DNA of 45,759 bases from positions 1 through 45,759 of the forward strand of contig NZ_QUEE01000016.1 of NCBI RefSeq assembly GCF_003477885.1. The letters are read 5' to 3'. The notes under the pieces were generated by a model, which ran no database searches, had not been told where the DNA came from, and worked only from the letters and a program-made list of their open reading frames with translations. This DNA comes from Lachnotalea sp. AF33-28. GTDB taxonomy: Bacteria; Bacillota; Clostridia; Lachnospirales; Lachnospiraceae. The position numbers were made by a program, and so were the translations under genes. Positions 13,718 to 20,885 of this stretch are shown here, one piece after another. How positions within the stretch are numbered: the stretch's first letter is position 1; every line of letters starts with the position of its first letter.

Positions 13718-16468
13718 ATGAATATAATGCAGAAACTCACCTGGAACCAGATGAAAAAAAATAAGCGGCGGACGCTTGTCACAATCATCGGGGTGATTAT
13801 GTCCGTGGCTCTGCTCACCGCGGTCACCACCACCGTCAATTCCTTCCTGGATGTGATGAGGCGGCATGCAGCGGCCAGGTCGGGCAGCTGGCATCTATGC
13901 TATTATGACGTTCCGGCGGAGAACCGCCATGTGATAGAGGACGATGCGGATACCAAAGAAGTGATCTACAGCACGGATGTGGGTTATGCGGTGCTTGAGG
14001 GAGGGAAGAACGCTTATAAGCCCTACCTGTTTATTAAGAGCTATGACGGCAGGGCGATGGAATACTTTCCTATTCAGATCCTGGAGGGCCGGTATCCGGA
14101 AAATTCATCCGAAATTATGGTGCCGGAACATGTGGAAACCAATGGCGGGGTAAAGATAAACATAGGGGATGTTCTCACCCTGGAAACAGGAAAACGCATG
14201 TCGGACGGGCAGGAGCTCACACAGAGTTACAGCTATCTGGACGGCAGCGATGGAAAGGCGGAACATCTGGAGCCGGAAACGGTTAGAACCTATACGGTGA
14301 CGGGCATCATAGCGCGGCCAGACTTTGAAAACCGCTCTGCGCCTGGCTATACCTGCATCACCTACCTGGATGAGGTGCTGATGGCTGAGAGAAGTTCTGT
14401 GAATATGTCCGTTGTGTTAAAAGATCCCGGTTCCGGACTTTACGCCCACTCCAGAGACCTTGCCGAAAAGGCGGGCATGCAGCAGCTCTCGGACGATCCG
14501 TACGCCCCCAGGTATGATATAAGCTATAATTCGGATCTGCTGGAGTATTACGGCCTGCTTCCGGGCAGAGATGGCCTGATGCAGGTGATTTATATGACCA
14601 TGGTGGTGATCATGATCATTTTGATGGTGGGTTCCGTTTCCCTGATCTACAATGCGTTTGCCATTTCCCTGTCGGAACGCAGCAGATATCTGGGCATGCT
14701 GGCCGGCGTCGGAGCTACCAGATGGCAGAAACGTTCTTCCGTCTACTTTGAAGCCTTTGTGGTGGGGATCATCAGCATTCCGGCCGGTGTGCTTTTGGGA
14801 ACTGTGGGGATCGGCATCACACTGCATTTAGTACAGCCGCTCTTTCAGTCCATCACCGGATACGAGGAACCTTTCCGTATGGCGGTATCAGGATGGGCGG
14901 TTTTCCTCACTGTGATTTTTGCAGCAGCCACCCTGTTTTTAAGCGCATGGATTCCTGCGGGCAGGGCATCCAGGATCATGCCGATCGATGCAATCCGGCA
15001 GACCGGGGACGTGAAGCTGACCAGACGGAAGGTCCGGACGATGAAGCTGACCAGATGGCTGTTTGGAGTAGAAGCGGACATAGCGCTGAAAAACATGAAG
15101 CGGAATAAGGGACGGTACCGCACCACCTGCTTTGCCCTGGTCATAAGCATACTGCTGTTTTTGAGCGTATCCGCATATACGAGCTATATGAACGCCGCTT
15201 ACGGCCTGACTTCCCGCAGCGAAGAAGGCACCTTTGATATCCAGGTAAAAGCCGACGGCGGCCTCACCAGCGATCAGGCGGTTAAGTTTCAAATGGCGGG
15301 CAAAGAGGTGGAGAGGCTCTATGGCGATGAGATACAGTCGGTGATCTACTCGCGTTCAATGTATATCAACGCAGTGATTCCATATGGGGAACTCACTAAA
15401 AAGCAGCAGGAAAAACAGGATGTTCTGCTGTATATGGATGAATACGGAAGCATGAATTACCTTTCGGAGCGCGAAGGGGAAATCGCCAGAGAGGATGAAG
15501 TGGTTTTCAGCACCTGTCTGGTATCCTATGATGAAAATTATCTGCGCGAATTTGCAAAACAGGCCGGAGTATCCTATGAGGAGATGACAGATCCTGACAA
15601 CCCGGGTGTAATCGTGATGAGCACCAGCCGTTTCACGGATAACGGAAAATACGCGCTGATACCTGCCTTTGAGCGAAAGAAGGGTGAAGCCCTGGGGTTG
15701 ACGGATGTGGAGTATTTCTCCACGGGAATGGAGGATTCGGCAGAGGAATACCGGAATGAACTTCAGTATCCTGTGCTGGCAATGGTGGAAGAACCGCCGG
15801 TGGGCTTCGGATTCACCCAGGATTCAACCCGGATTGTGGTGGTGATGTCCGAAGATACGATGCTTAAATTCTGCCGGCAGAGAGAGGCCGATATGCAGAA
15901 GAAGGGCTGGGAGAGCTATATGTCCGATATTATGATGATCGATACCCAGTCCGAGACTTTATCCGAAAGAATCAGGACCCAGTTCGACAAATATATGGAG
16001 GACAACAACTACTGGATTCAGGATGCGCTGGCGAGCAGGCGGGAGACTATGAATATGAATAATTTCATTTCCGTATTCCTGTACAGCTTTGTGATCCTGG
16101 TCACCGCAATCTGTGTGGCCAATATGTTCAATACCATCTCAACCAGCATATCCTTAAGGCGCAGGGAATTCGCCATGCTACGGTCCATGGGGATGACACC
16201 GCAGGGTTTCCGCAAGATGATGCTGTATGAAAGCCTGTTTTACGGTATGAAAGCGCTGATCTACGGGCTGCCGTTAAGCTTTGGGGTTATGATACTGCTT
16301 TTGGCCATATTTTCCGGAAGTTTTGCCATCAGAGTCTATTTTCCCTGGAAAAGTATTCTGCTCTGCATTGCCGGAGTATTCCTTCTGGTTTCAGTCATCA
16401 TGCTTTATTCCAGTTCGAAAATGAAAAAGATGAATATCATTGACGGGCTGAAGGAAGAAAATTTATAG
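13718..16468 (+). CDS. large FtsX-domain ABC permease
   Basis: Permease of 916 residues from ATG 13718; a GTG nine bases earlier, overlapping the ATPase stop, is also possible. Topology is one N-terminal span (about 20-40), an extracytoplasmic region of about 240 residues, three spans between about 285 and 415, then the same plan repeated: one span near 465-490, a region of about 290 residues, and three C-terminal spans (about 780-905). These are two FtsX domains with conserved turns SERSRYLGMLAGVGATRWQK and LRRREFAMLRSMGMTPQGFRK. Canonical BceB is about 650 residues with ten spans and one large loop, so this is a MacB/LolE-type permease under BceRS-like control rather than a true BceB. Confidence 0.9.
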   Translation: MNIMQKLTWNQMKKNKRRTLVTIIGVIMSVALLTAVTTTVNSFLDVMRRHAAARSGSWHLCYYDVPAENRHVIEDDADTKEVIYSTDVGYAVLEGGKNAYKPYLFIKSYDGRAMEYFPIQILEGRYPENSSEIMVPEHVETNGGVKINIGDVLTLETGKRMSDGQELTQSYSYLDGSDGKAEHLEPETVRTYTVTGIIARPDFENRSAPGYTCITYLDEVLMAERSSVNMSVVLKDPGSGLYAHSRDLAEKAGMQQLSDDPYAPRYDISYNSDLLEYYGLLPGRDGLMQVIYMTMVVIMIILMVGSVSLIYNAFAISLSERSRYLGMLAGVGATRWQKRSSVYFEAFVVGIISIPAGVLLGTVGIGITLHLVQPLFQSITGYEEPFRMAVSGWAVFLTVIFAAATLFLSAWIPAGRASRIMPIDAIRQTGDVKLTRRKVRTMKLTRWLFGVEADIALKNMKRNKGRYRTTCFALVISILLFLSVSAYTSYMNAAYGLTSRSEEGTFDIQVKADGGLTSDQAVKFQMAGKEVERLYGDEIQSVIYSRSMYINAVIPYGELTKKQQEKQDVLLYMDEYGSMNYLSEREGEIAREDEVVFSTCLVSYDENYLREFAKQAGVSYEEMTDPDNPGVIVMSTSRFTDNGKYALIPAFERKKGEALGLTDVEYFSTGMEDSAEEYRNELQYPVLAMVEEPPVGFGFTQDSTRIVVVMSEDTMLKFCRQREADMQKKGWESYMSDIMMIDTQSETLSERIRTQFDKYMEDNNYWIQDALASRRETMNMNNFISVFLYSFVILVTAICVANMFNTISTSISLRRREFAMLRSMGMTPQGFRKMMLYESLFYGMKALIYGLPLSFGVMILLLAIFSGSFAIRVYFPWKSILLCIAGVFLLVSVIMLYSSSKMKKMNIIDGLKEENL

Positions 16469-16481
16469 GAACGTAACAGAG

Positions 16482-16509
16482 GGCGGAACCGGTCAGGCTC
16501 CGCCTTTGT
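16482..16509 (+). terminator. terminator of the exporter operon, disrupted in its T tract
   Basis: GGCGGA (16482-16487) pairs with TCCGCC (16499-16504), followed by TTTGTG. The tract is cut short because a miniature element has inserted at 16510. The 8-bp duplication GCCTTTGT lies exactly at the stem-tract junction. Confidence 0.6.
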
Positions 16510-16735
16510 GTTACAGTTCACAGTTACCGAAAAATTCCCGCGTATGAGAGGGCAGGGTATGGTCCTCATTGGGACGCGCTCTCGCTCCGTGAAGCGCGCA
16601 GATCGTCACCAACCGCCAGGTTGATGACCTGCGCGCACATCAGTGCGCTTCCTTGTGCGGGCTTTGCGGGATCCCTATGAGGACCATACCCTGCCCTCTC
16701 ATACGCTGCTTTATTGGCAACGTGTGAACAGTAAC
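16510..16735 (-). mobile_element. palindromic MITE-like element, copy A
   Basis: A 226-bp non-coding element. Its ends are GTTACAGTTCAC and GTGAACAGTAAC, flanked by a perfect 8-bp direct repeat GCCTTTGT (16502-16509 and 16736-16743). Inside, 35-bp arms (16540-16574 and 16672-16706) pair at 34 of 35 positions. The centre holds another hairpin (GTCACCAACC/GGTTGATGAC, 16606-16628) inside a GC-rich cargo. Related copies are at 18544 and 28344, both in the opposite orientation. It has no reading frame for a transposase, so it would have to be moved in trans. Confidence 0.8.
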
Positions 16736-16762
16736 GCCTTTGTAATTACTTAGAATAGTCAC

Positions 16763-16791
16763 TTGCATATTTGTATCGCTGTTAGTATTAT
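16763..16791 (+). promoter_or_regulatory. promoter of the GNAT gene
   Basis: TTGCAT (16763-16768), a 17-base spacer and TATTAT (16786-16791), shortly after the end of the mobile element. AAGGAG precedes the start codon. Confidence 0.6.
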
Positions 16792-16853
16792 GGATAGTAT
16801 AAAATCTGTAATCCTTATCACTGTAGGAAGGTCGATGGAAGAAGGAGTTAGCA

Positions 16854-17570
16854 ATGCGAAAAGAAGAGATTGACGAGTTCTGGTACAGGGAGTATTTTGG
16901 CTGTTCACTGACCGAATTTGAAGATGCGTCTGACAAGGTTTATCCTCATCATTATCTGCGGGGCTATAACGGATTGTTCATACTGAAGGTGAATGATAAG
17001 TACATAATCTCTGCGCCGGAAAACCAGATGCTGCTATGCGAGAAACTTATAAATCGCGGATATGATTTACTTGATGAAAGACTGTTAAGCGAACTGTTGA
17101 GTAACCGGTTTGAAAGAATAATCGGTCCGTCCTGGATTGGATATCCTTTTTGGCATACGGCCGCCCTTTCTGCTGAAAATATCCGTATATATAACCGCAG
17201 CTGCCCGGAACGAGAGATGCTTTTTAGCAAACTGCGGAATGCGTGCAGCAGCGGGGAGTGGTCGGATTGCGGAATTAACAGCAGTTCAGAGAATGTGGCG
17301 GCACTGATTGCTGACGGGGAAATTGTTTCTGCTGCATCCTATGAACTTTGGGGAGAACACATTGCGCATATCGGTATCATTACACATCCTCTTTTCAGAG
17401 GCAGAGGATATGCCGGTAAGGTGCTAAGTTATCTCACAAATTTTATATTCGACCAGGGCCTTATACCGCAGTACAGGACGCTTTGCTTGAATAAGCCGGC
17501 AATCAGCGTTGCCAGACAGTGCGGATACGGCCAGTATGCCGCTCATATATCAGTTCGGCTGAAAAGATAA
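16854..17570 (+). CDS. GNAT family N-acetyltransferase
   Basis: A 238-residue protein whose C-terminal half (about 130-238) is a GNAT fold. The acetyl-CoA motif A is HIGIITHPLFRGRGYAGKVLSYL, with the R-G-x-G-x-A pyrophosphate loop. The end NKPAISVARQCGYGQYA matches the usual last helix and strand. The N-terminal half (about 1-125) has no motif I know and may define the substrate, as in two-domain GNATs of Clostridia. AAGGAG lies before ATG 16854 and the gene has its own promoter. It lies between two palindromic mobile elements in an accessory stretch. The acceptor substrate is unknown. Confidence 0.82.
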   Translation: MRKEEIDEFWYREYFGCSLTEFEDASDKVYPHHYLRGYNGLFILKVNDKYIISAPENQMLLCEKLINRGYDLLDERLLSELLSNRFERIIGPSWIGYPFWHTAALSAENIRIYNRSCPEREMLFSKLRNACSSGEWSDCGINSSSENVAALIADGEIVSAASYELWGEHIAHIGIITHPLFRGRGYAGKVLSYLTNFIFDQGLIPQYRTLCLNKPAISVARQCGYGQYAAHISVRLKR

Positions 17571-17578
17571 GAATACTG

Positions 17579-17613
17579 AAGTGTGCGAAGGTCATCAACC
17601 TGCGGTTGATGAC
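17579..17613 (+). repeat. dispersed hairpin repeat upstream of the Shine-Dalgarno, copy 1
   Basis: GTCATCAACC (17591-17600) pairs perfectly with GGTTGATGAC (17604-17613) around TGC, preceded by the conserved block AAGTGTGCGAAG. The hairpin ends 2 bases before AGGAGG of the DUF1848 gene. The same module occurs at 33269-33304 upstream of rnc and inside mobile element A. Confidence 0.75.
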
Positions 17614-17628
17614 ATAGGAGGTATCAAA

Positions 17629-18540
17629 ATGATCATCAGCGCGAGCAGAAGGACAGATATCCCGTCCTATTATGCGGAATGGTTTTTCAACAGGCTTAAG
17701 GCCGGATATGCACTGACCAGAAATCCGATGAACCGCCGTCAGGTCAGCCGGATTTCCCTGGCCCGGGCGGATGTGGATGCATTTGTGTTCTGGACCAAAA
17801 ATCCAAAGCCGATGTTACCGTATCTGGACAGGCTTAAGGGATATGCTTACTATTTTCAGTTTACGCTCAACGCCTATGACGGTGATGTGGAGCGCGGCCT
17901 GCCCGCTCTGAAAGAACGGGTGGATACCTTCCGTATGCTGGCGTCCGTGATTGGAAAAGAGCGGGTGCTGTGGCGCTATGACCCCATTCTTATAAACAGC
18001 AGATATACGCCAGAGTGGCATTGTGAGACGTTTGGGAGGCTGGCAGATCTGCTTGACGGTTCCACCGAGCGCTGTACGATAAGTTTTCTGGACTTTTACC
18101 GAAAGATAGAAAAGACAATGAACAGTCTGGGCGCATATGATCCTTCAGAAGAGGTGAAATATGCGCTGGCTGCCGCGTTTGCAAAGGATGCAGCCGCTCA
18201 TGGAATGCAGCTTTGCACCTGTGCGGAAACTCTGGATCTGAAAACACTTGGTATAGCGCATGGCAGCTGCATTGACAGCGAACTGATCTCAAAACTGTCC
18301 CACACCGCCTTTATTGGAAAAAAAGACCGGAATCAGCGTCCGGAATGCGGCTGTGCGGCCAGCGTGGATATCGGGTGCTATAACACCTGCCGCAACGGCT
18401 GCGCATATTGTTATGCAAATTTCAGCCCGGGCGTTATTCATAAAAATGTGAGCAGCTACTGTGCGGACAGCGAATTGCTTTGTTCATCCCCGGAAGCAGG
18501 CGATATTGTCAAGGAGAGAAATATAGTCTATAATATATGA
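17629..18540 (+). CDS. DUF1848 family protein (Cys-rich, radical-SAM-like)
   Basis: A 303-residue protein starting at ATG 17629, which has AGGAGG seven bases upstream; a GTG at 17581 lies inside the hairpin repeat and is not a likely start. The N-terminus MIISASRRTDIPSYYAEWFF and the segments DAFVFWTKNPKPM and RVLWRYDPI are typical of DUF1848. The C-terminus has a Cys cluster: CGC, then CYNTCRNGCAYCYANF, where the last CxxxCxxC-like part recalls an iron-sulphur binding motif. The family is often described as a possible radical SAM relative, but its reaction is unknown. It shares its accessory interval with the GNAT gene. Confidence 0.9.
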   Translation: MIISASRRTDIPSYYAEWFFNRLKAGYALTRNPMNRRQVSRISLARADVDAFVFWTKNPKPMLPYLDRLKGYAYYFQFTLNAYDGDVERGLPALKERVDTFRMLASVIGKERVLWRYDPILINSRYTPEWHCETFGRLADLLDGSTERCTISFLDFYRKIEKTMNSLGAYDPSEEVKYALAAAFAKDAAAHGMQLCTCAETLDLKTLGIAHGSCIDSELISKLSHTAFIGKKDRNQRPECGCAASVDIGCYNTCRNGCAYCYANFSPGVIHKNVSSYCADSELLCSSPEAGDIVKERNIVYNI

Positions 18541-18542
18541 AG

Positions 18543-18636
18543 TGTTACTGTTCACGGTTGCCAATACAGCAGCGCATGGCGGACCATACTCTGTCCCACC
18601 ATGCGCGGGAAGTTTACGACAGCTGTGAAGAATAAC
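18543..18636 (+). mobile_element. palindromic MITE-like element, copy C (internally deleted)
   Basis: About 93 bp. The left 35 or so bases (GTTACTGTTCAC, then GTTGCCAATA and AGCAGCG) match the reverse complement of the right end of copy A. The right part (GCGCGGGAA, CTGTGAA, TAAC) matches the other end of copy A. Only 8 bases of the left palindromic arm remain, joined to the last 28 or so bases of the right arm; the cargo is gone. A 9-base direct repeat TATATGAAG flanks it (18534-18542 and 18637-18645). Confidence 0.72.
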
Positions 18637-18667
18637 TATATGAAGGCAATGAGAGAGGATGTGTCAT

Positions 18668-20458
18668 ATGGATCTGAAGGTACAGCTTAAGACACTGGAT
18701 TTGATTGTTAAGATAATAAACGGCAGCATGGACAGGATCAATCTGGTGGAGTACGCTCCACAGAAGGTCGTATTTGACCGGGAGTCCCCTTATGAGCAGG
18801 CTTTTTTAAGGGCAACACCGGAAAGCGTGGGAATTTCTTCCCGCTATCTGTCCCGGTTTTTAAAGGATGTATCCAAAGATCCGCTGATCAATATGCACGG
18901 GATCATGATTCTTAAGGACGGCCGTGTGATATCCGAAGCGGCTTTTGCCCCATTTCAGAAGGATTTGTGGCATATCACACATTCTATGTGCAAAAGTATC
19001 ACCGGTCTGGCGGTAGGGCTGGCTGTGGAGGAAGGCTTTCTCTCTCTGGATGAAAAGCTGGTGGATATCTTCCGAAAGAAGACGAATGTGATATCCATGG
19101 TGCGCCTGAAAAATTTAACGGTAGAGCACCTGCTCAAGATGTCCAGCGGCATTATTTTTAATGAGACCGGCGCAGTGACGGAAAACGACTGGATCAAGGC
19201 ATATATGGAGTCCGGAATTTCCTTTGAACCCGGAGCGGAGTTCGCCTATAACAGCATGAACACGTTCATGCTATCTGCCATCATCAAAGAAAAAACAGGA
19301 ATGGGGCTCATGGACTATTTAAAGCCAAGGCTGTGGGAGCCTCTCGGCATCCGCAGGGTATATTGGGAACTCAATCCCAGGGGAATCGAAAAGGGCGGAT
19401 GGGGCCTAAGCCTCTGCCTGGAGGATATGGCAAAGATCGGTCAGCTGTATCTGCAGAAGGGAATGTGGAACGGAGTGCAGCTGATTCCTGCCTGGTGGAT
19501 CGAAGAGTCCGTTACGAAAAAAATGGATATGCCGGAAAATATGGGCAACGGTTACGGTTATCAGATCTGGATGGGCAAGCGTCCAGGTTCCTTCCAGTGT
19601 AACGGTATGCTGGGGCAGAATATTATCGTATATCCGGACCTGAATATGGTGATAGTAAATACGGCGGGCAATAACGAGCTTTTCCAGACCAGCCGGATGA
19701 TGGATGTGATCGGCAGCTATTTTGAAACAGAAAAATTTCATCCTGATAAGGCGCTGGCGGAAGATGCCGGCGCATACAGGGAGCTGCAGTATGTGCAGGA
19801 GCATCTGAAGTGTTCCGTGCCTTATGAGGGAGCGCTGAATCAGCACGGCTATCTCGGCGGGTGGCCGGGAAAGAAAGAAAAAGTGAAGCGCCGCAGAACC
19901 AGGCCGGATAAAGCGGCCAGGCCGGAAGCGGATGCAATCCGACAGCTGGCCGGAAGGAAATATGTGTTGGAAAAAAACGCGGCCGGCATACTGCCGATTT
20001 TTCTGCAATGCTTCCACAATAATTATGCTAAAGGACTTGTATCCCTGGAATTTGCGAAGGAGCAGGACGGGCTCTTGATCCGTATGCGGGAAGGCGACAG
20101 CGATTTTACAGTGCCAATTGGATTTGGCAGCCCCGCTTATGGACGCTTCAATATAAACGGAGAGCCATATGAAATAGGGACTGTCGGTGAGTATACGGCG
20201 GATGAAGACGGCACTGCGGTATTAAAAACTGAGCTCTCTTTTATTGAAACATCCAATACCAGGACGATTAAATTCTTTTTCACAGAGGATGGAGTGCGGA
20301 TGGTTCTGGATGAGATACCGGGCCTGAACCTGATCGTAGAGGGAGTCTCTTCCGTGATCGGCAAAGTGGGGGCGGCTATCGTGGATGTGGATTACTCCCA
20401 GTATAAAGTGAAGAAAGCGCTGGTGCCAGAAATAAAGGGTGTGATGGAAAGGCGGTGA
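18668..20458 (+). CDS. serine hydrolase, beta-lactamase/class C PBP fold
   Basis: A 596-residue protein with no signal peptide, so probably cytoplasmic. ATG 18668 is preferred (AGAGAGG about 9 bases upstream) over the GTG at 18659. The catalytic SxxK is SMCK with Ser106 and Lys109. The second motif is YNS at 194-196 and the third lies near FQCNGMLGQ. These are the marks of the serine hydrolase/esterase branch of the beta-lactamase superfamily. After residue 375 a linker (basic, with KKEKVKRRRTRP) joins an extra C-terminal region of about 190 residues that looks beta-rich. It may be an esterase or peptidase; beta-lactam resistance is not implied. Confidence 0.88.
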   Translation: MDLKVQLKTLDLIVKIINGSMDRINLVEYAPQKVVFDRESPYEQAFLRATPESVGISSRYLSRFLKDVSKDPLINMHGIMILKDGRVISEAAFAPFQKDLWHITHSMCKSITGLAVGLAVEEGFLSLDEKLVDIFRKKTNVISMVRLKNLTVEHLLKMSSGIIFNETGAVTENDWIKAYMESGISFEPGAEFAYNSMNTFMLSAIIKEKTGMGLMDYLKPRLWEPLGIRRVYWELNPRGIEKGGWGLSLCLEDMAKIGQLYLQKGMWNGVQLIPAWWIEESVTKKMDMPENMGNGYGYQIWMGKRPGSFQCNGMLGQNIIVYPDLNMVIVNTAGNNELFQTSRMMDVIGSYFETEKFHPDKALAEDAGAYRELQYVQEHLKCSVPYEGALNQHGYLGGWPGKKEKVKRRRTRPDKAARPEADAIRQLAGRKYVLEKNAAGILPIFLQCFHNNYAKGLVSLEFAKEQDGLLIRMREGDSDFTVPIGFGSPAYGRFNINGEPYEIGTVGEYTADEDGTAVLKTELSFIETSNTRTIKFFFTEDGVRMVLDEIPGLNLIVEGVSSVIGKVGAAIVDVDYSQYKVKKALVPEIKGVMERR

Positions 20459-20462
20459 TCCC

Positions 20463-20795
20463 TTGGATTGCAGAGAGGCCTGTGCGAAAGTTCAGGATTA
20501 TATACAAAACAGGCTGTCGCCGGATGAGCTGAAGCCGTTTCTGGAACATATAAAGTGCTGCGGTGAATGCAGGGAAGAACTGGAGATCTATTATATCCTG
20601 CAGATGGGCCTTAGACAGATGGATGAGGATAACGACCATTATGATCTGGCGGCTGCGCTGGAGAGGAAACTGCAGATATCGGAGCACAGAGTCAGGCGAC
20701 GCCATGCGTTTCTGGTCTTTAAATATGCGGCGGGCACACTGGCTTTCTGGAGTGTGGCTTTTGTGCTGTTTATGTTTGTGCAGATGGAACTGTGA
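20463..20795 (+). CDS. small zf-HC2 anti-sigma-like membrane protein
   Basis: A 110-residue protein starting at TTG 20463, 4 bases after the hydrolase stop. Residues 1-45 match the zinc-binding anti-sigma fold: HX3CX2C is formed by His29, Cys33 and Cys36, with a Cys near the N-terminus (Cys3 or Cys7) as likely fourth ligand. A helical linker leads to one C-terminal membrane span (about 88-106) with only a few residues beyond it. No sigma factor gene is adjacent, which is unusual for this fold. It could bind a sigma factor encoded elsewhere or simply be a membrane zinc protein co-expressed with the serine hydrolase. Confidence 0.75.
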   Translation: MDCREACAKVQDYIQNRLSPDELKPFLEHIKCCGECREELEIYYILQMGLRQMDEDNDHYDLAAALERKLQISEHRVRRRHAFLVFKYAAGTLAFWSVAFVLFMFVQMEL

Positions 20796-20885
20796 GCGCA
20801 TATGTTTTCCACGCTGTTGTGAAACTGCACAGCATGGAGGAAATTAAATCAATAATAAAATGAAATATAGATTTGGAGAAACCAG

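Noticed and set aside
16540..16706. CRISPR array or retron at the 16.5-kb palindrome
   Set aside because: There is one inverted, not directly repeated, unit, with no spacers, no cas genes and no reverse transcriptase nearby.
17581..17628. GTG 17581 as the start of the DUF1848 protein
   Set aside because: The codons would fall in the dispersed hairpin repeat and the Shine-Dalgarno; ATG 17629 is correctly spaced and begins with the conserved MIISASRRTD.
16510..18636. Composite transposon carrying GNAT and DUF1848
   Set aside because: Each flanking element has its own target duplication, which indicates separate insertions rather than one composite move.
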